The notes: generated by a model not told the origin, from the letters alone. A stretch of DNA of 15,561 bases from RGIG3009 sp045590855 (GCA_045590855.1 JAZNRV010000059.1:1-15561), one strand, 5' to 3'. Counted from the stretch's first letter, positions 1 to 6,516 are shown. Program-made: numbers and translations.

Positions 1-8
1 AACCGAAC

Positions 9-50
9 AAACTGCTCAAAAATCTTTGCACAGAGGTGCAAAAGCAGTTT
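9..50. repeat. Nested inverted repeat upstream of parA
   Basis: An inner perfect 7-bp stem (25-31 with 36-42, AGAG loop) sits inside an outer 7-bp stem (9-15 with 44-50), separated by a nine-base bulge on the left side. It ends in four T residues (48-51), so it may be a first terminator for the upstream gene, in tandem with the hairpin at 65-89. A protein-binding site is possible but nothing specific supports it. Confidence 0.4.
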
Positions 51-64
51 TCGCTGAGAATTTT

Positions 65-89
65 TTGTTTGGATAACGAACAATTTTTT
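65..89 (+). terminator. Probable intrinsic terminator of the gene upstream of the window
   Basis: A 7-bp stem (65-71 with 77-83, one G-U pair) closes a five-base loop and is followed directly by six T residues (84-89). The stem is AT-rich, so termination may be inefficient. It would end transcription from a gene lying left of the window, before the parA promoter. Confidence 0.45.
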
Positions 90-154
90 CGGCATGCTTG
101 ACGCGTGGCGAGAAAATTTGAGGCAATCCGAGCGAAAAAGTGCGGCGAAAACCA

Positions 155-183
155 TTGCGTGTTCGACTCTCTTATGGTATACT
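155..183 (+). promoter_or_regulatory. Sigma-A-type promoter for parA
   Basis: TTGCGT (155-160) and TATACT (178-183) are separated by 17 bases, and TG one base upstream of the -10 (175-176) makes an extended -10. It lies 33 bases before the parA ATG, after the upstream terminator-like hairpins, and would drive parA-parB-serS-queT. Confidence 0.6.
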
Positions 184-215
184 ACTGCTATCGAGAAAAA
201 TATGAGAGGTACGAT

Positions 216-977
216 ATGGGAAAAATCGTTGCCGTTGTGAATCAAAAAGGCGGTGTGGGGAAGACCACCACCACCGTTAATCTGACTTCCGCCGTTGGTG
301 CGTTGGGAAAACGGTGCTTGTTGGTCGATTTGGACCCGCAAGGCAATGCCACCAGCGGTGTAGGGATTAATAAACGTCAAGAAAAAACTTCAATATATGA
401 ATTGCTGATAGGGCAGGGCACCTCGGGGGAGGCGGTGCAGACAACGCCGTACAAAAATGTGTCGGTGCTGTCTTCCAGTATGAATCTTGCCGGTGCAGAA
501 ATTGAACTGGTGGAGATGGAACGGCGGGAAAACCGTTTGAAAGCCGTGTTGGCGCCGTTGCGTGAGCAATACGAGTATATCTTTATTGATTGTCCGCCGT
601 CGCTGGGGTTGTTGACACTCAACGCCTTGTGCGCGGCAGACACCGTGCTCGTGCCGATTCAGTGCGAGTTTTATGCGTTGGAGGGCTTGTCGCAACTGAT
701 GGCGACGGTGCGGCAAGTAAAGCGATTGTACAACCCCCACTTGGACGTTGAGGGGATTTTGCTGACCATGTACGACGGGCGTTTAAATTTGACACAGCAA
801 GTGGTGTCGGAAGTGAAGCGTTTTTTCCCGAAAAAGGTGTTTGCCACACCGATTCCGCGCAGCGTGCGGTTGTCGGAGGCGCCCAGTTACGGGAAACCCA
901 TAAATTATTACGACAAAAATTCCAAAGGTGCCGTGGCGTATGACCGTTTGGCACAGGAATTTGTGGCAAAACGATAG
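216..977 (+). CDS. parA: ParA/Soj chromosome partitioning ATPase
   Basis: Cytoplasmic Walker-type ATPase that works with ParB to move or organise the origin region; ATP-dependent dimers bind DNA non-specifically and ParB stimulates hydrolysis. The 253-residue protein has the deviant Walker A KGGVGKTT at residues 11-18, the switch region DLDPQGN at 38-44 and the Walker B-type FIDCPPSLG at 123-131, all hallmarks of the chromosomal Soj family, and its length is usual for that family. The ATG at 216 is chosen because GAGAGG (204-209) sits six bases before it and because family members begin right before the beta strand leading to the P-loop; the reading frame stays open upstream to 105 but that part resembles nothing. 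parB follows 13 bases later. The pair normally lies close to oriC, so this end of the window is probably origin-proximal. Confidence 0.95.
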   Translation: MGKIVAVVNQKGGVGKTTTTVNLTSAVGALGKRCLLVDLDPQGNATSGVGINKRQEKTSIYELLIGQGTSGEAVQTTPYKNVSVLSSSMNLAGAEIELVEMERRENRLKAVLAPLREQYEYIFIDCPPSLGLLTLNALCAADTVLVPIQCEFYALEGLSQLMATVRQVKRLYNPHLDVEGILLTMYDGRLNLTQQVVSEVKRFFPKKVFATPIPRSVRLSEAPSYGKPINYYDKNSKGAVAYDRLAQEFVAKR

Positions 978-990
978 GAGGCGGGAAGGT

Positions 991-1839
991 ATGGCATCGA
1001 AAATCGGCGGTTTAGGACGAGGACTCGATTCTTTGCTGCTCGAAAACGCGGTGGAAGAAAGTTCTTCGACGGTTTCGCTGCGCATTACGGAGATTGAGCC
1101 GAACAAAGAACAGCCGCGCAAGTTTTTTGACGAAGCGGCGCTTTCGGAATTGGCGGCATCGGTGGCGCAACACGGTGTGTTGCAACCGCTCTTGGTGCGG
1201 CCGTTGCCAAACGGACAATATCAGTTGATTGCCGGTGAACGGCGGTGGCGCGCGGCGCGTATGGCAGGGTTACAGGAAGTGCCGGTGGTTATCCGCGAAA
1301 TGACGGAGCAAGAAGCGGCCGAGGTTGCGTTGATTGAAAACTTGCAGCGCGAAGATTTAAACCCAATGGAAGAAGCGCAAGGATATCGTACCTTGATGGA
1401 ATCGTATGGGTTGACGCAAGAAGAAACGGCCAAAGCGGTAAACAAATCGCGCCCTGCGGTGGCAAACGCGTTACGATTGTTGAGTTTGCCGAGCAGCATT
1501 GCGACACTGGTACAAAACGGCGAGTTGTCGGCGGGACACGCACGGACGTTGTTGTCGTTTGAAACCAAAGAACAGCAAGAGCAAGCGGCAAAAGACGTGG
1601 TGGAAAAAGGGTTGTCGGTCCGCGCGCTTGAAAAAATGGCGAAAGCGGCGCAAACGCCTCGCTCGGAAAAGGAATATGTTCGCCGCGAAAGTTTCTTTGA
1701 CGAAGTGGAATTGGCTTTGACAGAGCATTTGGGAAGAAAAGTAAAGGTGTCGGTCAAAGAAAAGGTGGGCACCTTACAAATAGAATTTTACGGAAAAGAT
1801 GATTTGGCACAACTTGCCAATTTGTTGGATTGCAAATAA
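991..1839 (+). CDS. parB: ParB/Spo0J centromere-binding CTPase
   Basis: Binds parS sites, spreads along DNA as a CTP-dependent sliding clamp, and partners ParA. The 282-residue protein shows the family order: a short N-terminal tail with the ParA-contacting basic segment (GLGRGLDSLL, residues 7-16), the ParB/Srx CTP-binding domain with GERRWRA at 82-88 and ENLQRE at 116-121, a helix-turn-helix at about 142-165, and a C-terminal dimerisation domain. The ATG at 991 has AGGAGG (976-981) nine bases upstream, overlapping the parA stop codon, so the two are co-translated. An in-frame ATG at 928 lies inside parA and lacks a good ribosome site. I found no palindromic parS of the TGTTTCACGTGAAACA type in the window. 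Confidence 0.95.
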   Translation: MASKIGGLGRGLDSLLLENAVEESSSTVSLRITEIEPNKEQPRKFFDEAALSELAASVAQHGVLQPLLVRPLPNGQYQLIAGERRWRAARMAGLQEVPVVIREMTEQEAAEVALIENLQREDLNPMEEAQGYRTLMESYGLTQEETAKAVNKSRPAVANALRLLSLPSSIATLVQNGELSAGHARTLLSFETKEQQEQAAKDVVEKGLSVRALEKMAKAAQTPRSEKEYVRRESFFDEVELALTEHLGRKVKVSVKEKVGTLQIEFYGKDDLAQLANLLDCK

Positions 1840-1859
1840 AGAAAGGGACGCGAAAAACC

Positions 1860-3140
1860 ATGATTGACATTAAATTAGTACGCAGCAACCCCGATTTTGT
1901 AAAACAAGCCGTTCGCAAACGCGAAATGGACTTGGATAGTGTGATTGATGAAATTTTGGAGATTGACGCCAAACGTCGTCAACTTTCGGGCGAAACGGAT
2001 GCGCTCAAAGCCAAGCAAAATGCCGCATCCAAACAAATTCCGCAAATTAAAAAAGAGGGCGGCGATGTTTCGGCCATTATGGCAGAAATGAAAGAATTGT
2101 CTGCCAAAATCAAAGAGGCTGACGTTGCGATTGGCGAATTGGAAGACGCTCAAAAAGATTTGATTTATGCTATTCCGAATTTGCCGGACGAAGATTTGGC
2201 CGCAGGCGGCAAAGAAAACAACGAGCCTGTGCGTTATTTTAAAGAAAAACCGGAATTTTCTTTCCCCATCAAAAATCATGTGGAATTGTGTGAAAGCTTG
2301 GGGCTGATTGACTATGAACGTGGCGCCAAGTTGGCAGGAAACGGTTCGTGGGTGTATCGCGGTTGGGGTGCGCGTTTGGAATGGGCGTTGCTCAACTTCT
2401 TTATTGACGAACATATCCGCGACGGATACGAATTTGTTTTGCCGCCGCACATGCTGGGCTATGATTGCGGTTACGTGGCGGGACAATTCCCGAAATTTGC
2501 CGAAGAAGTGTACTGGATTCAAAATCCGACCAGTTCCGACAAAAAATTCATGTTGCCTACCGCGGAAACGGCATTGGTAAACTTACATCGTGACGAAATT
2601 TTGTCCAAAGAAGAACTTCCCAGAAAATATATTGCCTATACACCGTGTTATCGCCGCGAAGCGGGTAGTTATCGTTCGGAAGAACGCGGCATGATTCGCG
2701 GTCACCAATTTAACAAAGTGGAAATGGTGCAATACACCACCGCAGAAGGTTCGGATGCGGCATTTGAAGAATTGGTAGGAAAAGCCGAACGTTTGGTGCA
2801 AGAATTGGGACTGCACTATCGTTTGAGTAAATTAGCGGCAGGGGATTGCTCGTTCTCGATGGCGCGCACTTCCGACATTGAAGTGTGGATTCCCAGTATG
2901 GAAATTTACAAAGAGGTGAGTTCCGCTTCCAACGCGCGGGATTATCAAGCGCGCAGAGGAAACGTGAAATATCGTGACGAGGACGGAAAATTAAAATTGG
3001 CGCATACGCTTAATGCGTCCGGCTTGGCAACCAGCCGTGTGATACCCGCCATTGTTGAGCAATATCAAAACGAGGACGGTTCGGTAACCGTGCCCGAAGT
3101 GTTGCGCAAATATGTTGGGGTAGACGTTATTCGCAAATAA
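1860..3140 (+). CDS. serS: Seryl-tRNA synthetase, class II
   Basis: Charges tRNA-Ser (and tRNA-Sec where present) with serine via a seryl-adenylate. The 426-residue protein has the N-terminal helical arm that grips the long variable arm of the tRNA (coiled coil about 27-104), then the class II catalytic core: the TAE serine-site motif at 234-236, motif 2 around residues 264-284 (arginines in YRREAGSYR and RGMIRGHQF), and motif 3 GLATSRVIPA at 388-397. Motif 2 differs from the commonest bacterial pattern (see findings) but the key acidic and arginine residues are there. ATG at 1860 has AAAGGGA (1842-1848) upstream; parB ends 20 bases earlier with no terminator between, so it is probably co-transcribed with parAB. 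The placement of serS next to parAB is seen near the origin in several Clostridia. Confidence 0.95.
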   Translation: MIDIKLVRSNPDFVKQAVRKREMDLDSVIDEILEIDAKRRQLSGETDALKAKQNAASKQIPQIKKEGGDVSAIMAEMKELSAKIKEADVAIGELEDAQKDLIYAIPNLPDEDLAAGGKENNEPVRYFKEKPEFSFPIKNHVELCESLGLIDYERGAKLAGNGSWVYRGWGARLEWALLNFFIDEHIRDGYEFVLPPHMLGYDCGYVAGQFPKFAEEVYWIQNPTSSDKKFMLPTAETALVNLHRDEILSKEELPRKYIAYTPCYRREAGSYRSEERGMIRGHQFNKVEMVQYTTAEGSDAAFEELVGKAERLVQELGLHYRLSKLAAGDCSFSMARTSDIEVWIPSMEIYKEVSSASNARDYQARRGNVKYRDEDGKLKLAHTLNASGLATSRVIPAIVEQYQNEDGSVTVPEVLRKYVGVDVIRK

Positions 3141-3150
3141 CTTAACCTGC

Positions 3151-3203
3151 GGTCAGTTCGAAACCATCCTGACCCCGTGAAAACGGAAATCAAAACTATG
3201 GAG
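3151..3203 (+). promoter_or_regulatory. preQ1 riboswitch candidate controlling queT translation
   Basis: P1 is a perfect 6-bp stem (GGTCAG 3151-3156 with CTGACC 3169-3174). Its loop begins TTC and ends ACCATC, matching the class I preQ1 aptamer loop pattern (UUC...ACAUCC). The 3' tail (3187-3203) is A-rich and ends ACTATGGAG, matching the class I tail AAACUAnGGA. CCAT in the loop (3164-3167) can pair with ATGG in the tail (3198-3201), forming the H-type pseudoknot. That pairing takes up the start of the GGAG Shine-Dalgarno sequence (3200-3203), nine bases before the queT ATG, so ligand binding should block translation. Unusually, a perfect CCGT-GAAA-ACGG hairpin (3175-3186) is inserted between P1 and the tail. 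It starts only ten bases after serS, leaving no room for a separate promoter in the gap. Confidence 0.75.
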
Positions 3204-3212
3204 TGTATAAAA

Positions 3213-3761
3213 ATGAATAGCAAACAGAAAAAGCGTTTGTCGCTTGTTTATTTGACACAAGCAGGCGTGATTGCGGCGGTGTATACCGCGTTGACAATGT
3301 TGCTGCAACCGCTCAGTTACGGCGCGGTGCAAGTGCGTGTGTCGGAATTGTTGACAATTTTGCCGGTGTATACATCGGCGGCTGTCCCCGGTTTGGCGGT
3401 GGGTTGCTTTTTGTCCAACTTGTTGGGTCTTTCTGCCGGAACAAACCCTGCCGGAGGCTGGGATTTGTTGTTCGGAACGGCGGCAACGTTGCTTGCCGCT
3501 TGGATGAGCCGAAAAGTGGGGGGCATTCGCTTTGGTGGTTTGCCCATGCCTTCTACGTTGCCGCCGATACTTGTTAACGCTTTGGTGGTTGGCACGGAAT
3601 TGTATGTGGTATACGGCGGATTCCCGTGGTGGCTGCACATGGTGGCTGTTGCCGGCGGACAAGCGGTGGCCTGTATCGGTGGCGGGCTGTTGTTGGCGGT
3701 AACCTTTGAAAAAACGGGGATTGCCGCGCGCCTTGCAAACAAAAACGGACAGTTCACCTGA
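3213..3761 (+). CDS. queT: QueT-family ECF transporter substrate-binding (S) subunit
   Basis: Integral membrane S component of an energy-coupling factor transporter, predicted to import a queuosine precursor such as preQ0, preQ1 or queuine, with the shared EcfA/A'/T module encoded elsewhere. The 182-residue protein is hydrophobic with about five or six membrane segments and has the family pattern: FGAVQ/YGAVQVRVSE-like stretch at residues 37-45, the PGL-xxGC-xxxNLLG segment at 59-72 and PP-xxVNAL at 117-124. The ATG at 3213 is chosen because GGAG at 3200-3203 precedes it and because the riboswitch-like leader ends there; upstream in-frame starts at 3177 and 3198 fall inside the leader structure. 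The substrate assignment is supported independently by the preQ1 aptamer in front. The stop codon lies in a hairpin shared with the converging gene. Confidence 0.88.
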   Translation: MNSKQKKRLSLVYLTQAGVIAAVYTALTMLLQPLSYGAVQVRVSELLTILPVYTSAAVPGLAVGCFLSNLLGLSAGTNPAGGWDLLFGTAATLLAAWMSRKVGGIRFGGLPMPSTLPPILVNALVVGTELYVVYGGFPWWLHMVAVAGGQAVACIGGGLLLAVTFEKTGIAARLANKNGQFT

Positions 3762-3770
3762 ACTGTCCGT
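3745..3770 (-). terminator. Terminator of the leftward acyltransferase gene, shared with the queT 3' end
   Basis: A perfect 12-bp inverted repeat (3745-3756 with 3759-3770) with a two-base centre. Read on the minus strand it is followed by five T residues (complement of 3741-3745), so it acts best for the leftward gene. On the plus strand no T-run follows, so it would only stabilise the queT mRNA end or terminate weakly. The queT TGA (3759-3761) lies within the right arm and the last base of the leftward stop codon (3770-3772) is its outer edge. Confidence 0.75.
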
Positions 3771-4552
3771 CATCGCATTATTAAATCGATAAGCGTATCT
3801 AACAAAAAGAAGATGCCGTACACGGCCGGTTGATGGAACAAATAAATCGGTAAGGCGTGTCTGCCAAGGAAAGAAAACCATGAAAAGCGTTTTCGGTAAA
3901 GACTTTTGGGGAATTTCCCCTTTTTTGCCCAGACGCCGATGTACGTGCCGGTAAGAAAACAAAAAAACCATGGCAGCAAAGGAAAATAATCTGCGCAAGG
4001 GGTGACAGGGCACAACCCAAAGGGGTACAGCCACGGCGTGTTAAGCGGGAATGCGGGAAGATACCATTCGAACACACCGCGGATGCCAAAAAAGCCGCCT
4101 TGTGAAGTGGGAATATGCCAGCACAGTACAAACAGTACGAGGTTAAGAACAATACCCAACCAAGGCGGAAAGCATCGTAGTGTGGGTAAAAACAAAACGT
4201 ACAGCAAAATGCAACTTGCCAAGCAATGCAACACGCCGAACCAGATGAGCGAATCTTCGCCCAAAAGGCGCCAGTAGGCGGCGGTCCATACCACAGCGGA
4301 AAGCAAGAGGGCCGCACCGGCAAGCAGCAGGCCACGTTTTAAGTTGTTGTAAGAAAGGCGGCACGAAATGCCGCAGATGAGTACAAAAATCCCCGCAAAA
4401 AGCGGTTGAACAGGTTCGAAAAACAAAAAGAGCGTGCGAAAAAAGGTAACGTCAAACAAAAAACCACCAATGTAAAACGCGTGAAAGAAAACCATGAGAA
4501 AAACGCAAAAACCACGCAGTTCATCCATGGCGTGGATACGACGGGAACTCAA
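3770..4552 (-). CDS. DUF1624-type (HGSNAT-like) membrane acyltransferase
   Basis: A multi-spanning membrane protein of 260 residues resembling the catalytic domain of heparan-alpha-glucosaminide N-acetyltransferase (PF07786). Features seen are a short basic start followed by MDELRGF (residues 9-15) into the first membrane helix, WFGVLHCLA at 104-112, and the ending pattern GRHALPIYLFHQP (230-242), all typical of that family. Members are thought to transfer acyl groups across the membrane onto a sugar, but the substrate here is unknown. I choose a TTG start at 4552 because AAGGAGG lies seven bases upstream; the first ATG (codon 9, MDELRG) has no ribosome site, and the longer open frame up to 4693 would run through the promoter. 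It is transcribed alone and leftward between queT and the DUF554 gene. Confidence 0.8.
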   Translation of the reverse strand: MSSRRIHAMDELRGFCVFLMVFFHAFYIGGFLFDVTFFRTLFLFFEPVQPLFAGIFVLICGISCRLSYNNLKRGLLLAGAALLLSAVVWTAAYWRLLGEDSLIWFGVLHCLASCILLYVLFLPTLRCFPPWLGIVLNLVLFVLCWHIPTSQGGFFGIRGVFEWYLPAFPLNTPWLYPFGLCPVTPCADYFPLLPWFFCFLTGTYIGVWAKKGKFPKSLYRKRFSWFSFLGRHALPIYLFHQPAVYGIFFLLDTLIDLIMR

Positions 4553-4588
4553 ATGGGCACCTCCTTTTAGAAAAAGTGTTACCATCTT

Positions 4589-4618
4589 ATTGTAGCACAT
4601 TACGCAAAGGAAAAACAA
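4589..4618 (-). promoter_or_regulatory. Promoter of the leftward acyltransferase gene
   Basis: On the minus strand TTGTTT (4613-4618) and TACAAT (4589-4594) are 18 bases apart, and TGC directly before the -10 gives an extended -10. It lies about 37 bases before the TTG start. Confidence 0.6.
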
Positions 4619-4632
4619 CACATTTATTAACT

Positions 4633-4643
4633 TATAGTATAAA
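4633..4643 (+). promoter_or_regulatory. Weak -10 region for the DUF554 gene
   Basis: The stretch contains two overlapping -10-like hexamers, TATAGT (4633-4638) and TATAAA (4638-4643), about 30 bases before the DUF554 ATG. I see no convincing -35 at 16-18 bases upstream, so the promoter is inferred mainly from position in a divergent intergenic region. It coincides with a near-palindrome also found upstream of the amylase gene. Confidence 0.35.
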
Positions 4644-4671
4644 AGTTGCTGAAAATACAGAGGGGAAAACA

Positions 4672-5379
4672 ATGGGCAGCATGACAGGGACATTGGTAAA
4701 CGTGGCGGCGGTATTGATTGGTGGTTTGGTAGGACTTTTGTTACACAAAGGTTTACCCGAGCGAATTGCCGCGGCGATGATGACCGGTGTAGGGCTATGT
4801 GTGCTATATATCGGGATTGACGGATGTTTAGCCGGAGAGAATATGTTGGTAGCGGTTTTTTCTGTTGTTATTGGCGCGGTTGTCGGCGAATTGCTGGACA
4901 TTGACAATGCGCTAAAACGATTGGGAGATGCCGTTGAAAAACGATTCCGCAAAGAGGACGGAAAAGGACCGTCGCTCGCCCAAGGGTTTGTGAGTGCCAG
5001 TTTGCTGTTTTGTGTGGGAACGATGGCAATTGTCGGACCGTTGCAAAGCGGGTTGACGGGAAACCATGAAACGCAATACGTGAAAGCGATGCTGGATGCG
5101 ATTTCTGCCGTTGTGTTTACCGCGACACTGGGAGCGGGAGTTTTCTTTTCGGCGGTGTCGGTGCTTGTGTACCAAGGTGGCATTACGTTGCTGGCAGAAG
5201 CGGTAGAGCCGTATTTGACACAAGCGGTAATAGCGGAAATGACGTGTGTCGGTTCACTGTTGATTATTGGATTGGCTTTGAATCTGTTGAATATTACGAA
5301 AATTAAAGTGGCAAACTTTTTGCCCGCGGTAGTGTTGCCGTGTGTGCTTTGCCCGTTGTTTGATTTGATACTGAAATAA
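4672..5379 (+). CDS. DUF554 family (YdfK-like) membrane protein
   Basis: A 235-residue, very hydrophobic inner-membrane protein of the DUF554 family (PF04474), function not established. It opens with a glycine-rich hydrophobic segment (GTLVNVAAVLIGGLVG, residues 6-21) and carries the family signature FVSASLLFCVGTMAIVG (106-122), followed by PLQSGL. I count roughly six or seven membrane segments with one charged cytosolic or periplasmic loop at 78-100. The ATG at 4672 is chosen because GAGGGG precedes it by seven or so bases and family members start with GT-xxN shortly after the methionine. ddh begins 11 bases after the stop, so the two are probably co-transcribed, which could tie this protein to lysine or diaminopimelate metabolism; that is inference only. 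Confidence 0.85.
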   Translation: MGSMTGTLVNVAAVLIGGLVGLLLHKGLPERIAAAMMTGVGLCVLYIGIDGCLAGENMLVAVFSVVIGAVVGELLDIDNALKRLGDAVEKRFRKEDGKGPSLAQGFVSASLLFCVGTMAIVGPLQSGLTGNHETQYVKAMLDAISAVVFTATLGAGVFFSAVSVLVYQGGITLLAEAVEPYLTQAVIAEMTCVGSLLIIGLALNLLNITKIKVANFLPAVVLPCVLCPLFDLILK

Positions 5380-5390
5380 GGAGAGCGCGT

Positions 5391-6371
5391 ATGAGAGTCG
5401 GTATTTACGGTTACGGAAACTTGGGAAAAGGTGTGGAACTGGCCATTCGTCAGAACCCTGACATGGAACTCGCGGGGATTTTTACCCGCCGTGCGCCCGA
5501 AAGCATATTACCTCTTACCGAAGGGGCCGCGGTGTATGCCGCCGACCGTTTGTTGGAATTTAAAGAAAGCATTGACGTGTTGGTGATTTGCGGTGGCAGT
5601 GCTACCGACTTGCCGCACATGACGCCGAGTTTGGCGCAAGATTTTAACGTTGTAGATAGTTTTGACACACATGCCGCCGTTAATACACATTTTGCGGCCG
5701 TGGACGAGGCGGCAACCGCAAGTGGGCATGTTGCGCTTATTTCGGGCGGTTGGGACCCCGGTTTGTTTTCGCTTAATCGGGTGTATTCGGAAGCGGTGTT
5801 GCCGCAAGGTGAAGCGTATACGTTTTGGGGGAAAGGTGTCAGCCAAGGACATTCCGATGCGATTCGCCGCATTGAAGGCGTGAAAGATGCGCGGCAATAT
5901 ACCGTGCCGTGCGAAGCGGCACTGAACGCTGTGCGAAGTGGGCAAACGCCGACGCTTTCCACGGCTGACAAACACACTCGCGAATGTTTTGTGGTGGCAG
6001 AAGACGGGGCAGACCTTGAAAAAATTGCTGAGCAAATCAAGACCATGCCCAACTATTTTGCCGATTACCACACCACGGTGACGTTTATTACCGAAGAAGA
6101 CATGAAAAAGAATCATACCGGATTACCGCACGGCGGATTTGTGTTCCGCACCGGGTTTACCGGTGCCGAGGGTGAACATCGACAGTTGATTGAATATCGG
6201 TTACAACTGGATTCTAATCCGGAGTTTACGGCAAACGTGTTGGTGGCGTATGCGCGTGCGGTGTATCGCTTGGTACAGCGCGGCGAAAAAGGATGCAAAA
6301 CGGTGTTGGATATTGCTCCTGCCGATTTGTCGCCGCTGACGGGTGAAGCATTGCGCGCAAAAATGTTATAA
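5391..6371 (+). CDS. ddh: meso-diaminopimelate D-dehydrogenase
   Basis: NADPH-dependent enzyme (EC 1.4.1.16) that converts L-2-amino-6-oxopimelate (tetrahydrodipicolinate) plus ammonia directly to meso-diaminopimelate, the one-step branch of the lysine and peptidoglycan precursor pathway. The 326-residue protein has the usual family length, an N-terminal Rossmann motif GYGNLG at residues 7-12, and conserved substrate-site segments SFDTHA (90-95), SGGWDPG (118-124), GKGVSQGHS (147-155) and HTGLPHGGF (242-250). AAGGAG (5378-5383) precedes the ATG. It follows the DUF554 gene by 11 bases. I see no clear intrinsic terminator after it: the next 16 bases lead straight into the rplU promoter, so some read-through into that operon is possible. 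Confidence 0.93.
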   Translation: MRVGIYGYGNLGKGVELAIRQNPDMELAGIFTRRAPESILPLTEGAAVYAADRLLEFKESIDVLVICGGSATDLPHMTPSLAQDFNVVDSFDTHAAVNTHFAAVDEAATASGHVALISGGWDPGLFSLNRVYSEAVLPQGEAYTFWGKGVSQGHSDAIRRIEGVKDARQYTVPCEAALNAVRSGQTPTLSTADKHTRECFVVAEDGADLEKIAEQIKTMPNYFADYHTTVTFITEEDMKKNHTGLPHGGFVFRTGFTGAEGEHRQLIEYRLQLDSNPEFTANVLVAYARAVYRLVQRGEKGCKTVLDIAPADLSPLTGEALRAKML

Positions 6372-6387
6372 TATTTGAAAAAAGCGG

Positions 6388-6416
6388 TTGACAGTGACAA
6401 AAAACTGTGGTATACT
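6388..6416 (+). promoter_or_regulatory. Strong sigma-A promoter of the rplU-prp-rpmA operon
   Basis: Consensus TTGACA (6388-6393) and TATACT (6411-6416) separated by exactly 17 bases. It lies about 100 bases before rplU, leaving room for a structured leader. Confidence 0.9.
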
Positions 6417-6423
6417 ATCGCTT

Positions 6424-6516
6424 GCCGCTTGTTCCGGGCGGTGTTTTGTCGTGCACAAAGCACCATAAGCGTAGCGCCCGAGCGCAGCGAGTCTTAAGAA
6501 AAGGCAGGTACAAAGT
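6424..6516 (+). promoter_or_regulatory. Structured 5' leader of rplU (probable L21 leader)
   Basis: The transcribed leader folds into a long hairpin. CGGGCG (6435-6440) pairs with CGCCCG (6475-6480), and directly inside it a 9-bp stem (6441-6449 with 6455-6463, one G-U pair) closes a five-base loop. An 11-base bulge (6464-6474) separates the two on the 3' side. Low-GC Gram-positive rplU-ysxB-rpmA operons carry an autoregulatory L21 leader at this position; assignment here rests on position and fold, not on a covariance-model match. Confidence 0.55.

Noticed and set aside
105..215. A 37-codon N-terminal extension of ParA
   Set aside because: It includes the predicted promoter, has no recognisable homology, and the ATG at 216 has the ribosome site and family-typical start.
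1..3212. Search for a parS site near parAB
   Set aside because: No TGTTTCACGTGAAACA-like 16-mer was found by eye. The GTGAAAA at 3177-3183 belongs to the riboswitch hairpin and lacks the other half-site.
3153..4034. A 293-codon leftward open frame across queT and part of the acyltransferase gene
   Set aside because: It overlaps two convincing membrane-protein genes, one antisense and one in another frame on the same strand, and its composition (many Arg, His, Gln) is typical of a shadow frame.
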